A stretch of 62,021 nucleotides of DNA from JAHEIJ01 sp040235565 (GCA_040235565.1 JBECLA010000066.1:1-62021); one strand, 5' to 3'. Shown: positions 53,857 to 62,021, counted from the first letter of the stretch. Numbers and translations are program-made. The notes: generated by a model not told the origin, from the sequence alone.

Positions 53857-54828
53857 TTAGATCCAGCGTTTCTTCTTGAACAACAACAGCATGCCCCCTG
53901 CGGCAATCACCATCCCGGTGAGCGCGAAGAAGTAGGCATTATGAAGTTTCAATTCCGGCATGTACTCGAAATTCATTCCAAAAATTCCTGCCACCAGGGT
54001 TAAGGGCAAGAAGATAGCTGAAATCACTGTCAGCACGCGGACAATCTCATTGGTGCGATGCGCTACGGCGGAAAAGTGCATCTGCACCAGAGCATCCACT
54101 TCACCTTTTTGTTCATTGGCAAATTTCATGACCCGTTCAATATGTTCTGTCAGATCGGTGTACCGTACCGCCAGGTGATCATCGAATTCCACATCCGTAT
54201 TTTCCCGCCAGGCAAGCACGGCATCGTGTTGCTCATCGCAGAGCATGGCCAGCCGCCGTAAATATGTGCTGTGCTGCATCACCGCCATCCAGTTATCAAA
54301 GGGGTTGTTGGGATCCAGCAGATCTACACGCCAGGTTTCCAGTTGTTCCAGTAAAGGCTCACGCAACGATAAAAAGCGATCCACCATTTTCGCCAGGATG
54401 GCATGCATCAGTCCAACCGGTCGTTGCGGGATCCGTCCGGATTTGGTGAGCATGCGTTCCAGCACCAGCGGAATGGAAACGCTATCGGCATCCCGAATCG
54501 TCACCAGCAGCCGTTCAAAAATAAAAAACACTGTCGGCCGTGTCACAAACTCATGAGTATCGGTAGTACTGCTGATACCACGAAATACCAGCATGTCATA
54601 CTCTTGCGTCTGATCGTAAAACGAGGGATGAGCGTGGTTCAGACTGTCTGAGACATGACGTTCGTGAATGGTACAGCCGGTTAATTGCTGCACAAGGGCA
54701 GGCCAATGACTACTTGCCGGGTCATGCCGGATACATTCGAGCCATACAAAGCCGGCTTCGGGCATGCTGGTGATGCCTTCCCGCAATTCCACCTCATTGC
54801 CTGCAACAAAATGGACGACTTTCATCAT
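53857..54828 (-). CDS. corA: CorA family divalent cation transporter
   Basis: 323 residues from ATG 54828, next to a strong AAGGAGG. Long cytoplasmic domain, then two C-terminal helices with the pore motif GMN in GIFGMNFEYMPEL. Ends in a basic stretch (KKKRW). Magnesium or zinc (ZntB-like) transport cannot be separated by eye. Convergent with the MscS gene. Confidence 0.92.
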   Translation of the reverse strand: MMKVVHFVAGNEVELREGITSMPEAGFVWLECIRHDPASSHWPALVQQLTGCTIHERHVSDSLNHAHPSFYDQTQEYDMLVFRGISSTTDTHEFVTRPTVFFIFERLLVTIRDADSVSIPLVLERMLTKSGRIPQRPVGLMHAILAKMVDRFLSLREPLLEQLETWRVDLLDPNNPFDNWMAVMQHSTYLRRLAMLCDEQHDAVLAWRENTDVEFDDHLAVRYTDLTEHIERVMKFANEQKGEVDALVQMHFSAVAHRTNEIVRVLTVISAIFLPLTLVAGIFGMNFEYMPELKLHNAYFFALTGMVIAAGGMLLLFKKKRWI

Positions 54829-54944
54829 ATCCTCCTCCTTCAGTGTCACCCGGATCGCTGAGTACTTTATACCCGCGACGAGTGACGCTATCCAGTCACG
54901 GCGTGTAAACCGTGACCTGGCTGAGATGAAGAAGCCCGAAGAAT

Positions 54945-55736
54945 TTAAAAGAAGGTCCCTTCCAGGGGAGAAGAGGCACTGGCATAACGTCGCCGCGGCA
55001 TACGCCCGGCAAGGTACGCCTCCCGGCCGGCTTCGATGGCCTTTTTCATGGCCGAGGCCATCAGCACCGGCTTTTGCGCCGCCGCAATGGCGGTATTCAT
55101 TAACACCCCGTCACAACCCAGTTCCATCGCAATCGCCGCATCAGAGGCCGTGCCTACCCCGGCATCCACCAGGATCGGTACGCTGGCATTCTCGATAATC
55201 GTCAGGATGTTATAGGGATTGCGTATCCCCAGGCCGGAACCAATGGGTGCCGCCAGCGGCATTACCGCCACGCAGCCCATGTCTTCCAGCCGTTTGGCGA
55301 TAATCGGGTCATCATTGGTATAAACCATGACCTTGAAATCTTCCTTGATAAGTAATTCGGCCGCTTCCAGAGTGGCGGTGATATCGGGAAACAGGGTTTT
55401 TTCGTCTCCCAGGACTTCCAGTTTTACCAGGTCGTGGCCGTCGAGCAGCTCCCGCGCCAGACGACAGGTCCGGACCGCCTCCTCCGCGGTATAGCAGCCG
55501 GCGGTGTTGGGGAGGATCGTATATTTACTCGGCGGAATGACCTCCAGCAAGTTGGGCTCAGCGGGGTTCTGGCCGAGATTACTACGTCGGACGGCCACGG
55601 TGACGATCTCCGCCCCGCTGGCCGCAATCGCCTCACGCGTCTCGTCCATGTCCTTGTATTTCCCCGTTCCAACCAACAGGCGGGAATGGTATTCCTTGCC
55701 GGCAACTATCAGCGGCGTGTCATTACGTTCTGTCAT
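54945..55736 (-). CDS. thiG: Thiazole synthase ThiG
   Basis: 263 residues, TIM-barrel enzyme forming the thiamine thiazole. SRLLVGTGKYKDMDETREAIAASGAEIVTVAVRR, Schiff-base Lys in LVKLEVLGD, and GSGLGIRNPYNI, VPILVDAGVGTASDAA. Eighty-two bases after thiS, same strand. Confidence 0.98.
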   Translation of the reverse strand: MTERNDTPLIVAGKEYHSRLLVGTGKYKDMDETREAIAASGAEIVTVAVRRSNLGQNPAEPNLLEVIPPSKYTILPNTAGCYTAEEAVRTCRLARELLDGHDLVKLEVLGDEKTLFPDITATLEAAELLIKEDFKVMVYTNDDPIIAKRLEDMGCVAVMPLAAPIGSGLGIRNPYNILTIIENASVPILVDAGVGTASDAAIAMELGCDGVLMNTAIAAAQKPVLMASAMKKAIEAGREAYLAGRMPRRRYASASSPLEGTFF

Positions 55737-55818
55737 ACTGCTTCCTGAACTGCGTTAGATTTGGGTCTGAATCTGACCCGGAAAAGTTGAAATTATAGCG
55801 CCTTGCGGCACTGGCAGG

Positions 55819-56019
55819 TTAGCCCCCCCCGACCGCGTGGACCACCTCGATGCGGTCTCCCGGCCGAAAGGCATGCTTTTCGTAGGTTGAACGCGGCACG
55901 ATTTCGAGATTGACCTCCATCGCAATACGCTGGCCCTCCAATCCCATCGCATCCACGAGCTGGGCTGCCGTATACGTATCCGGCACCTGTCGCTGCTCAC
56001 CATTGACGATAATCTCCAT
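55819..56019 (-). CDS. thiS: Sulfur carrier protein ThiS
   Basis: 66 residues, beta-grasp fold, ending ...HAVGGG, the C-terminal Gly-Gly that is adenylated and thiocarboxylated. N-terminal MEIIVNGEQRQV and VEVN-like EVNLEIVPRS match. Partner of ThiG. The adenylating ThiF is not in the window. Confidence 0.96.
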   Translation of the reverse strand: MEIIVNGEQRQVPDTYTAAQLVDAMGLEGQRIAMEVNLEIVPRSTYEKHAFRPGDRIEVVHAVGGG

Positions 56020-56111
56020 CGCTATAGCCTAACGATCTGTGGCCCGCAGCGTCAAATATCAGTAACATCAGGCACTTCTTCGCGTAGTTTCATGGTTGGC
56101 ATCGAAGCGAA

Positions 56112-57920
56112 ATGACCCAATATACCAATTTCATTCCCGCCAATGTCGCCGGCACCCTGGACGGGCTGTTTCGAGAGCGGGTGCGTCTCACACCGGATGA
56201 CGTCGCCTACCGGTATTTCTCCCGCAGCCGTAAGAAATGGCGGGATCTAAGCTGGGCCCAGATGGGGGATGAGGTCAGCCGCTGGCAGCAGGCACTGTCA
56301 GGGGAATCCCTCCACGAAGGAGACCGGGTTGCCGTCCTGATGCGCAACTGCCCGACGTGGGTGGCATTTGAACAGGCCGCCCTTGGCCTGGGACTGGTGG
56401 TGGTCCCGCTCTACACGGATGATCGGCCAGATAATATCGCTTACATCCTGAATGACTCCGGCTGCAAGCTGCTCCTGCTGGAGGATGAAAAACAGTGGGC
56501 GTCCCTGGCAGTCCACAAGGATGAATTGCCCAGTATGCGGCGTTTTATGATCCATCGCAGCAAGCAGGCAGAACCGCATCCCTTTGATGAACGGGTCTGT
56601 CTCAGTGAAACCCGCCTGCCGACCAGCTCGGCTCTGCTGCACGAGCGCGGTGGTGACCCCCATAAACTTGCCAGTATTGTCTATACCTCCGGAACAACCG
56701 GACGTCCCAAAGGCGTGATGCTGAGCCACCATAATATTCTTACCACTTCACAGGCCTCGATTGAGGCCCTGCTGGAAAACGACGGTAAACACACCATGCT
56801 GTCGTTTCTGCCCCTGTCGCATACCTTTGAGCGAACCTGTGGTTATTACGTCGCCATGATGTGCAACATCTCGGTGGCCTACGCCCGCTCCATCCAGCAA
56901 CTGGCGGACGACCTGCAAACTATCCAGCCTACGATTCTGATATCGGTGCCGCGCATCTTCGAGCGGGTGTATGAACGCCTGCATCAGCAACTCAGGAAAC
57001 AGTCGCCACTGCATCGTCTGTTATTCCGGCTGGCCATCACCGTCGGTTGGCGACGCTTTGAGACAAATCAGGGACGCCGTCACTGGGTCCCTGCGCTGTT
57101 AGTGTGGCCTCTGCTTAACCGCCTGGTCGGGAGCAAGGTTCAGGCAAAACTGGGGGGACGTCTGCAACTGGCTGTCAGTGGCGGGGCCGCCCTGTCACCC
57201 GTGGTGGCCCGCACCTTTATCGGTCTGGGCCTGAACGTCATCCAGGGCTACGGTATGACCGAGAGCAGCCCGGTACTGACCGCCAATCGGACCAGTGACA
57301 ATGAGCCCGCCAGTGTGGGCAAGGCCTTGCCCGGGGTCGAGCTGCGTATCGGTGACAATGAGGAGTTACTGGCCCGTAGCCCGGGGGTCATGCTGGGCTA
57401 CTGGAACAATCACCGCGCCACCAGCGAGACCATCACCCCCGATGGCTGGCTGCGCACCGGGGACAAGGCGCGTATTGATAACGATTTTGTCTATATTACG
57501 GGGCGCATCAAGGACATTCTGGTCATGTCCAACGGGGAAAAGATTCCGCCCGCCGATATGGAAAATGCGATTGCCCTCAACCCCACGTTCGAGCAGGCCC
57601 TGCTGATTGGTGAAGGCCGCCCTTATCTTAGCGCCCTGGTGGTATTGAACAGCGAAGAATGGTTTCCCCTGGCACGCCAACATGAGCTCGATCCTTTCGA
57701 AGAATCCAGCCTCGGTGATCGGCATCTGCATAACACCCTGCTGAAAAAGATTGCCGAAGCCCTGCATGACTTTCCCGGATATGCCAAAGTGCGACGCGTT
57801 GCCCCTCTACTGGAGGCCTGGTCGGTCGAAAACGGTTTGCTGACTCCCACCCTGAAAGTCAAACGCGCTAAAGTCCTGGTCTCGCATGCCGATCTTATAG
57901 AAGAGATGTATCGCGATTGA
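56112..57920 (+). CDS. AMP-dependent long-chain acyl-CoA synthetase
   Basis: 602 residues. ATP motif YTSGTTGRPKGVMLSH (about 196-211), GYGMTESSP, the hinge TGDKARID..YITGRIKD and a C-terminal Lys-containing KVRRVAPLLEAW and GLLTPTLKVKRAKV. The KVKR end and length are typical of FadD/FAA-type long-chain fatty-acid CoA ligases. No operon partner evident. Confidence 0.94.
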   Translation: MTQYTNFIPANVAGTLDGLFRERVRLTPDDVAYRYFSRSRKKWRDLSWAQMGDEVSRWQQALSGESLHEGDRVAVLMRNCPTWVAFEQAALGLGLVVVPLYTDDRPDNIAYILNDSGCKLLLLEDEKQWASLAVHKDELPSMRRFMIHRSKQAEPHPFDERVCLSETRLPTSSALLHERGGDPHKLASIVYTSGTTGRPKGVMLSHHNILTTSQASIEALLENDGKHTMLSFLPLSHTFERTCGYYVAMMCNISVAYARSIQQLADDLQTIQPTILISVPRIFERVYERLHQQLRKQSPLHRLLFRLAITVGWRRFETNQGRRHWVPALLVWPLLNRLVGSKVQAKLGGRLQLAVSGGAALSPVVARTFIGLGLNVIQGYGMTESSPVLTANRTSDNEPASVGKALPGVELRIGDNEELLARSPGVMLGYWNNHRATSETITPDGWLRTGDKARIDNDFVYITGRIKDILVMSNGEKIPPADMENAIALNPTFEQALLIGEGRPYLSALVVLNSEEWFPLARQHELDPFEESSLGDRHLHNTLLKKIAEALHDFPGYAKVRRVAPLLEAWSVENGLLTPTLKVKRAKVLVSHADLIEEMYRD

Positions 57921-58010
57921 CATTGCCCCGGCTAGCTATACCAGGCTGGAAACCATCTCGTAATCATTCCCATCCCGGGCCTTCAGGCAAGCCTGAAACA
58001 GGAGGCCGCC

Positions 58011-58628
58011 ATGAAACTGGAACTCGAGCCGATTGAAGGAGAGAAGATTCTCACGGAGGAAGAAAAGGAGCGCCTGAAACGCCGCACCCGACCTATCCCT
58101 CCCGACGCATTGACTCGCTTTACCGCGACTGACCAGCAGGAGATCAAGAATTTTCTGATTAACTTGATCGTCCTGACGGAACACGTCGATCATGACCGGC
58201 AGCATGAAGATCAGTTTCAGGATCATGAACAACACATGTTATCCCTCAACCAGGCCCGCCAGGCCTTGTTTCAAAATCGGAGTCCCGCACTGGCCGGTTT
58301 CATTACCCTGCTGGAATTGTGTCCCAGTGAAGCCTGGAAAGAATTCGAGGCATTTCTTGCCTTTCTGCGGGAAGAAGACCTGCGCCATTATCATCAGGCC
58401 CTGCAAAAAAGCGGCATCAATGCCGCCGCTGACAACCCGTTTCTGATGCAGGAAGAGGACAACATCGAGGCGGAACACATGGCGCTGACCATGAAGGGCA
58501 GAATCACCCCCAGGGAAGTCCAGGATCTCATCAGCCATTACCCTCTCGAGGATCTGGTCAAGCACCTGATTGATGCCCGCCGGGTAATGTCCGGAGAATT
58601 CTGGGATGCAGGATTCTATGACCTGTAA
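58011..58628 (+). CDS. Hypothetical 205-residue soluble protein
   Basis: AGGAGGCC ribosome site before ATG 58011 supports it. No signal or membrane helix. Helical and acidic, with a His-rich stretch (HVDHDRQHEDQFQDHEQHM, about 60-78) and Glu/Asp pairs that could bind metal. One Cys. Family not recognised. Confidence 0.8.
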   Translation: MKLELEPIEGEKILTEEEKERLKRRTRPIPPDALTRFTATDQQEIKNFLINLIVLTEHVDHDRQHEDQFQDHEQHMLSLNQARQALFQNRSPALAGFITLLELCPSEAWKEFEAFLAFLREEDLRHYHQALQKSGINAAADNPFLMQEEDNIEAEHMALTMKGRITPREVQDLISHYPLEDLVKHLIDARRVMSGEFWDAGFYDL

Positions 58629-58803
58629 AACATCCTGACTTCCTTGCATCGCCCCATCGGTTCGACTGCCTGCTGCGACAAATAATATCCAGAATTTCAA
58701 TCAGTTAAAGCGAGATAGCTCGCACTATAACTAATCCGCAATAATTTTAAAGTTTCTCTCTCGCCGGCCGTTATTTCCTAGGGTATAGAAAAGAAGTCAT
58801 AGA

Positions 58804-58998
58804 TTCCGGGCAAGGGGGAGTCCCCCGGAACTATATAAATATACTGGCAATCCCTCACTGAGATGACAGGAAGGCTCGTCATCAGTACCGACAGACGGCA
58901 AGTCGGACATCTTCAGATGCCACGGAACAATTGCTCTGAGAGAGAAAACATGGGGCAAGGGTGTCCGCCGGTAATCACATGCAAGCGATGCCACACCC
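58804..58998 (+). other. Structured leader upstream of the substrate-binding protein gene
   Basis: In the 489-base gap 58629-59117, several stems follow one another: TTCCGGG/CCCGGAA (58804-58830), GATGAC/GTCATC (58862-58883), CCGAC/GTCGG (58888-58906), CATC/GATG (58908-58919), GGGTGT/ACACCC (58959-58998). The segments at 58808-58828 and 58953-58972 resemble each other (GGGCAAGGG..TCC.CCGG). I could not match c-di-GMP, TPP or other riboswitch consensuses. Could be a 5' leader RNA or a small repeat element. Confidence 0.4.
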
Positions 58999-59117
58999 CT
59001 TAAGAGAGCTGCAACATTGAGTGTTCGCCGCCTGAAACCTGACACTGTTTTATCTGTTTCATGGCGTGACCCTTCGGTGTCCAGCTTGTGTTTAATTCTA
59101 TGGAGGAACAGAGGGAC

Positions 59118-60008
59118 ATGTGGCGTAACAAGAGACATTGCGTCGTTGCTTTTATTTCTGCATTTGCATTGTCAGTAAATGCTGCGGCTGCTTCAGTTAC
59201 CACCCCGAAAGAAGTTAATATGATTCGTTGGGCCGGGTGTGGCATTACCAAGAAAGCCTTTATGGCGGAACTGGCCAAGGCATTTGAGACCAGAACCGGG
59301 ATTAAGGTTCAACTCCAGGGCGGTGGCGCAACCCGTGGCATCCGTGATGCCGCTTCCCTTAAAATCGACCTTGGTGGAAGTTGCCGCATGAACCTGCCGG
59401 GGATTGAACGTAGCGAATTGCATGCCAGCCTGCACCCTGTTGCCTGGGATGCCCTGGCCATCATCGTTAACAAGAAAAATCCGGTTAACAATATCACTAC
59501 TGACCAAATCAAGAAGATCTATCTGGGGCAGATAAAAAACTGGTCTGAAATTGGCGGCCCCAATGCGGCAATCCATCTATATACGCGCCGCGGGAAATAT
59601 TCAGGTGTTGGCTATACTATTCGCCAATATCTTTTCCAGGACAGCTCCACCGAATTCGTTTCCGATTATGTGGTGAAATCGTCCGGCCCGCTGGAAAAAG
59701 CGATAGAAAAGAATCCTTTCGCCGTTGGGATTACCGGGATCAGTAGCGCGCGTAAACGCAACGTCAAGATCATCGGTTTCGACGGCAAGACACCGACATT
59801 TGAAAATGTTCGGGATGGGAATTACGGTCTCTATCGCCCGCTGTATCTGGTAACCAGTCCACAACCCTCTGCAGAGGTAAAACAGTTCGTTGAGTTTGCG
59901 CGCTCGAAGGAAGGCCGCAAGATTATTCGCGCTAATGATACGGTACCTTATAAAGACGCCCCCCACCTGATGTCCAAGATGCTGATTTACGGGTTTGGGG
60001 TAAAATAA
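59118..60008 (+). CDS. PstS-like phosphate ABC transporter substrate-binding protein
   Basis: 296 residues from ATG 59118 (AGAGGGAC upstream). Signal peptide to about residue 25 (SVNAAAA). PBP-like fold: GCGITKKAFMAELAKAFETRTGIKVQLQGGGATRGIRDAASLKIDLG, DALAIIVNKKNPVNNITTDQIKKIYLGQIKNWSEIGG, ending with FVEFARSKEGRKII. Members of this group bind phosphate or other oxyanions. No permease genes nearby, so it may act alone or in signalling. Confidence 0.85.
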   Translation: MWRNKRHCVVAFISAFALSVNAAAASVTTPKEVNMIRWAGCGITKKAFMAELAKAFETRTGIKVQLQGGGATRGIRDAASLKIDLGGSCRMNLPGIERSELHASLHPVAWDALAIIVNKKNPVNNITTDQIKKIYLGQIKNWSEIGGPNAAIHLYTRRGKYSGVGYTIRQYLFQDSSTEFVSDYVVKSSGPLEKAIEKNPFAVGITGISSARKRNVKIIGFDGKTPTFENVRDGNYGLYRPLYLVTSPQPSAEVKQFVEFARSKEGRKIIRANDTVPYKDAPHLMSKMLIYGFGVK

Positions 60009-60031
60009 TCACCCGGTATTCCCGCTCTCAT

Positions 60032-60063
60032 GTGGCCCACTCCGGTGGGCCACACTATTTTTA
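60032..60063 (+). terminator. Terminator after the PstS-like gene
   Basis: GTGGCCCAC, loop TCCG, GTGGGCCAC (60032-60053), then ACTATTTTT. Nine-base-pair perfect stem about 24 bases after the stop. Confidence 0.9.
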
Positions 60064-60190
60064 AAGCCGCTTTACAGCGCCCAAGGTCAACAGGATGGAC
60101 TTGCAGCATTTCCTGGGGGTAAAGCAATAACAAGACTCGCTAACTTCTTGTTGTGAGCCCGGGCAATGATGCTTAAAATTAAAATTCATG

Positions 60191-60245
60191 TTCGAATAGT
60201 TCAATGATAAACAGGGCGCTTCTCAAGCTTCAAACGTGGGTTTGA
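60191..60245 (+). pseudogene. Decayed partial copy of tRNA-Gly
   Basis: Matches the tRNA at 60378 from the D-arm to the T-arm, with changes. Shared pieces are AGTTCAATG and an exact 19-base run CAAGCTTCAAACGTGGGTT (60224-60242 and 60412-60430). Acceptor halves are lost, and a perfect 9-bp hairpin CAAAATTGC/GCAATTTTG (60245-60267) begins where the copy stops. Confidence 0.75.
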
Positions 60246-60377
60246 CAAAATTGCCGGGAGCAATTTTGAACATCGGAGCCCCGTTTTACGGGCGACGATG
60301 GCCCGAAGGGTGGAGTACAGGGAGGTACGGAATCTTCCCATCACCAGGATGGGAATCGCGGTAAAATATAAATATAT

Positions 60378-60451
60378 GCGGGTGTAGTTCAATGGTAGAA
60401 CTGGAGCTTCCCAAGCTTCAAACGTGGGTTCGATTCCCATCACCCGCTCCA
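60378..60451 (+). tRNA. tRNA-Gly (CCC anticodon)
   Basis: 74 bases folding as a cloverleaf: acceptor GCGGGTG/CACCCGC, D-arm with TAGTTCAATGGTAGA, anticodon arm GGAGC-TTCCCAA-GCTTC with CCC anticodon, T-arm GTGGG-TTCGATT-CCCAT, encoded CCA at 60449-60451. Very close to E. coli glyU. AT-rich TAAAATATAAATATA just upstream may be its -10 region. Confidence 0.97.
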
Positions 60452-60652
60452 ATTCATTACTCCTCCCACCTTTATAACCTCGCATCACGTTGGGCGAGGA
60501 TTTGCGGCCGACTGGTCACTTCTCTATACCCTTAATTTTTTTGGTGTCAGCCGGCTATTTCTTAAGTAATCTACTAAAGAATTTGTTTGCCACGACCGAT
60601 AATTCAGAGACATCTGGATAATTCATAACAACTAACAAAAATGCGAGGTTTC

Positions 60653-61480
60653 ATGATGCGCAAACCGCTGCTTGGCTTTCCTGCTTTGATCATACTGCTC
60701 GCATCCTTCGGCACCGAGTCATATGCGGCGGATTCGGAATACCCGGGGCGCAAAATCTATCTTGATACACCTTACATCACCCTTGAGCAGTTTACCCAGG
60801 AATTCAATGATGTAATCGTAGTTGATGTCCGGTCCGGCTATGAATACTCGACCCTGCATATCAAGAACGCATTTAACATTCCACTGAATTCAAAAAATTT
60901 CATCCAGGAAATGCAGGGCCTACGTAAGCAGCAACCACAGAAAAAAATTATTACCTACTGTAATGGCAAGACCTGTATGAAGTCTTACAAAGCCGCAAGC
61001 AAATGTCGCACTAATGGTATTGAAAATGTTGTTGTATTCGATGCCGGTATTATGGATTGGGCCAGGGCAAAACCTGAATTATCGGTCCTGTTAGGCAAGT
61101 CACCGATCGATCCTGCACGCCTGATCAGTAAAAACAGGTTTTCCCAACACCTGCTGGAACCCAATACTTTTTTCAAACAGGCCAATAACTCGACCCCCCT
61201 CATCATTGATGTTCGCGATCCACTACAGCGTGCCGGGATGGCATTATTTATTGGACGTGAAAAACGAGCGGCCCTCGATGACACGAACAAGCTTGGAAAA
61301 CTGATAGCCCAGGCCAAACAGGAAAAACGGCAGCTTTATATATATGACGAAGCTGGCAAACAGGTCCGCTGGTTAATGTATTTTCTCGAAGATCAGGGCG
61401 CAACCGACTATTACTTCATGAAAGGTGGAGCCAAGGCCTATTTCAAGAGCATGAGTTCCGACTTCGCCCAGGGAAACTGA
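60653..61480 (+). CDS. Exported double rhodanese-domain protein
   Basis: 275 residues from ATG 60653 (GAGG 5 bases upstream). Signal peptide 1 to about 26 (ESYAA). First rhodanese domain: VVDVRSGYEYSTLHIKNAFNIPL and active loop C103-NGKTCMKS, so catalytic Cys103. Second domain: LIIDVRDPLQRAGM, but its loop reads YDEAGKQV without Cys, so inactive. Periplasmic sulfur transfer or cyanide/thiosulfate handling is possible. No partner genes seen. Confidence 0.88.
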   Translation: MMRKPLLGFPALIILLASFGTESYAADSEYPGRKIYLDTPYITLEQFTQEFNDVIVVDVRSGYEYSTLHIKNAFNIPLNSKNFIQEMQGLRKQQPQKKIITYCNGKTCMKSYKAASKCRTNGIENVVVFDAGIMDWARAKPELSVLLGKSPIDPARLISKNRFSQHLLEPNTFFKQANNSTPLIIDVRDPLQRAGMALFIGREKRAALDDTNKLGKLIAQAKQEKRQLYIYDEAGKQVRWLMYFLEDQGATDYYFMKGGAKAYFKSMSSDFAQGN

Positions 61481-61563
61481 TCTTACAGATATAAACTCTG
61501 GAGCCTGGTTTTATTTTTATCCCACCTACCCCATGTTTTGTCGTAATCTTCTGATAACAAAAC

Positions 61564-61593
61564 TTGCCCATCAGACCATAATCTGATGGGCAA
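61564..61593. other. Perfect 12-bp hairpin in the gap after the rhodanese gene
   Basis: TTGCCCATCAGA, 6-base loop, TCTGATGGGCAA. On the minus strand a T-rich GTTTTGTT follows, on the plus strand no T-run, so it is not a standard terminator for the rhodanese gene. The rest of 61481-61885 holds nothing I can support; a 60-codon TTG-started frame at 61623 looks spurious. Confidence 0.55.
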
Positions 61594-61885
61594 CTTCATA
61601 AGCCAAGCCTGTATTTAAAACCTTGATTATATCTTGTACGTATTACTACGTAGTCCCGCCCTATACAACCAATTCTTGGCGCAAAAATCCGAACGATATC
61701 GAACTTGATGCTTGTCAATTACTAAATGAATATCCGTATAACCCACCCTGTAAATCATTCCCACAATTGACTAAGCTTATTGTGCGCTGGCTTTTCGGGT
61801 ATTAAAAAACATGCTCGATTTGTCATATAAAATTTCAAACCAATAACAAGCGTCATGGAGACATAACGAGGGGGTGAAAATTGTT

Positions 61886-62021
61886 ATGTGTCCTATGTTT
61901 CGAACCACGGCATACACACTTGCCATACTCGTCTCCCTGTTGCCTGGTCCCTTTGCCCACGCGAAAAAAGAAACCACAGCCGATGTTTTGGCCAGCCTGA
62001 TTGAAGCAGGAGGGACTTATG
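61886..62021 (+). CDS. Exported protein, partial (cut by right edge)
   Basis: ATG 61886 (or 61895) opens MCPMFRTTAYTLAILVSLLPGPFAHA, a clear signal peptide with AHA cleavage site, then KKETTADVLASLIEAGG. GAGGGGG lies about 11 bases before the ATG. Only 45 codons are present; the mature protein cannot be identified. Confidence 0.7.
   Translation, partial: MCPMFRTTAYTLAILVSLLPGPFAHAKKETTADVLASLIEAGGTY

Noticed and set aside
58804..58998. c-di-GMP or TPP riboswitch upstream of the PstS-like gene
   Set aside because: CTGAGA-like and GGCAAG pieces are present, but the conserved cores of these riboswitches are not.
58797..59138. 113-codon minus-strand frame in the gap before the PstS-like gene
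   Set aside because: No ribosome site or family; overlaps the start of the real gene and the palindromic leader, which can give open frames by chance.
60201..60488. 95-codon minus-strand frame across the tRNA-Gly
   Set aside because: Runs through an intact tRNA gene and its decayed copy; a repeat-derived frame.
61777..61977. 66-codon minus-strand frame near the right edge
   Set aside because: Opposite the signal-peptide gene starting at 61886, which has a proper N-terminus.

Overview
The window reads as ordinary chromosome of a non-enteric gammaproteobacterium. The markers are the ftsYEX-rpoH block, the rpoZ-spoT-ridA-recG block, BioC/BioH-type biotin synthesis, UbiC/UbiA, a BirA-type biotin operator and a strictly respiratory gene set. 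Two terminal oxidases (cbb3 and caa3) with nearly all their assembly factors would fit an aerobic to microaerobic, perhaps Chromatiales-like or sulfur-oxidising, organism; that placement is inference. I see no phage, plasmid, CRISPR or large insertion element.

Layout. 1-5.7 kb (mostly minus): a gamma-glutamyltransferase cut by the left edge, a YfhL ferredoxin, coaD, rsmD and an M16 peptidase pair (one active, one with a lost zinc site). 5.8-11.0 kb (plus): ftsY, ftsE, ftsX, a PleD-like diguanylate cyclase and rpoH; the rpoH promoter carries a CIRCE (HrcA) operator. 11.1-27.9 kb (minus): the cbb3 oxidase ccoNOQP with ccoGHIS and a tiny membrane protein, then heme A synthesis (ctaA, ctaB), Sco-like and SURF1 assembly factors, and the caa3 oxidase coxBAC with ctaG and a 34-residue assembly protein. 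28.4-33.4 kb (minus): a biotin operon (unknown membrane protein, bioB, F, H, C, D) behind a BirA operator and promoter, with comF divergent. 34.2-43.4 kb (minus): an outer-membrane barrel protein, ubiA, ubiC, recG, ridA, spoT, rpoZ, gmk and yicC. 43.5-50.3 kb (plus): a soluble Ser/Thr kinase and PP2C phosphatase, rph, rdgB, a small unknown gene, a probable FNR/ANR-controlled small RNA, and hemW with CPXCG, Rof-like, cupin and ROK kinase genes. 50.5-62.0 kb (mixed): DUF4197 lipoprotein, a frameshifted GIY-YIG gene in REP-like repeats, trmB, an MscS channel, CorA, thiGS, an acyl-CoA synthetase, an unknown gene, a phosphate-binding-like protein behind a structured leader, tRNA-Gly(CCC) with a decayed partial copy, a double rhodanese and a secreted protein cut by the right edge.

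How the parts connect. The oxidase region is nearly self-contained: structural subunits, copper delivery (CcoI, CtaG, Sco-like), heme O/A synthesis and small membrane helpers. HemW and the FNR-type box near it suggest that oxygen signals reach this neighbourhood. The less expected signals are regulatory and small: CIRCE on rpoH, the BirA site overlapping the comF start, the sRNA-like unit at 47.2-47.4 kb, a spoT reading frame with no ordinary start codon, and three genes of 33 to 65 codons in the oxidase operons. No dramatic new defence or mobile system is visible; I rank the sRNA unit and the rpoH operator as the best leads.
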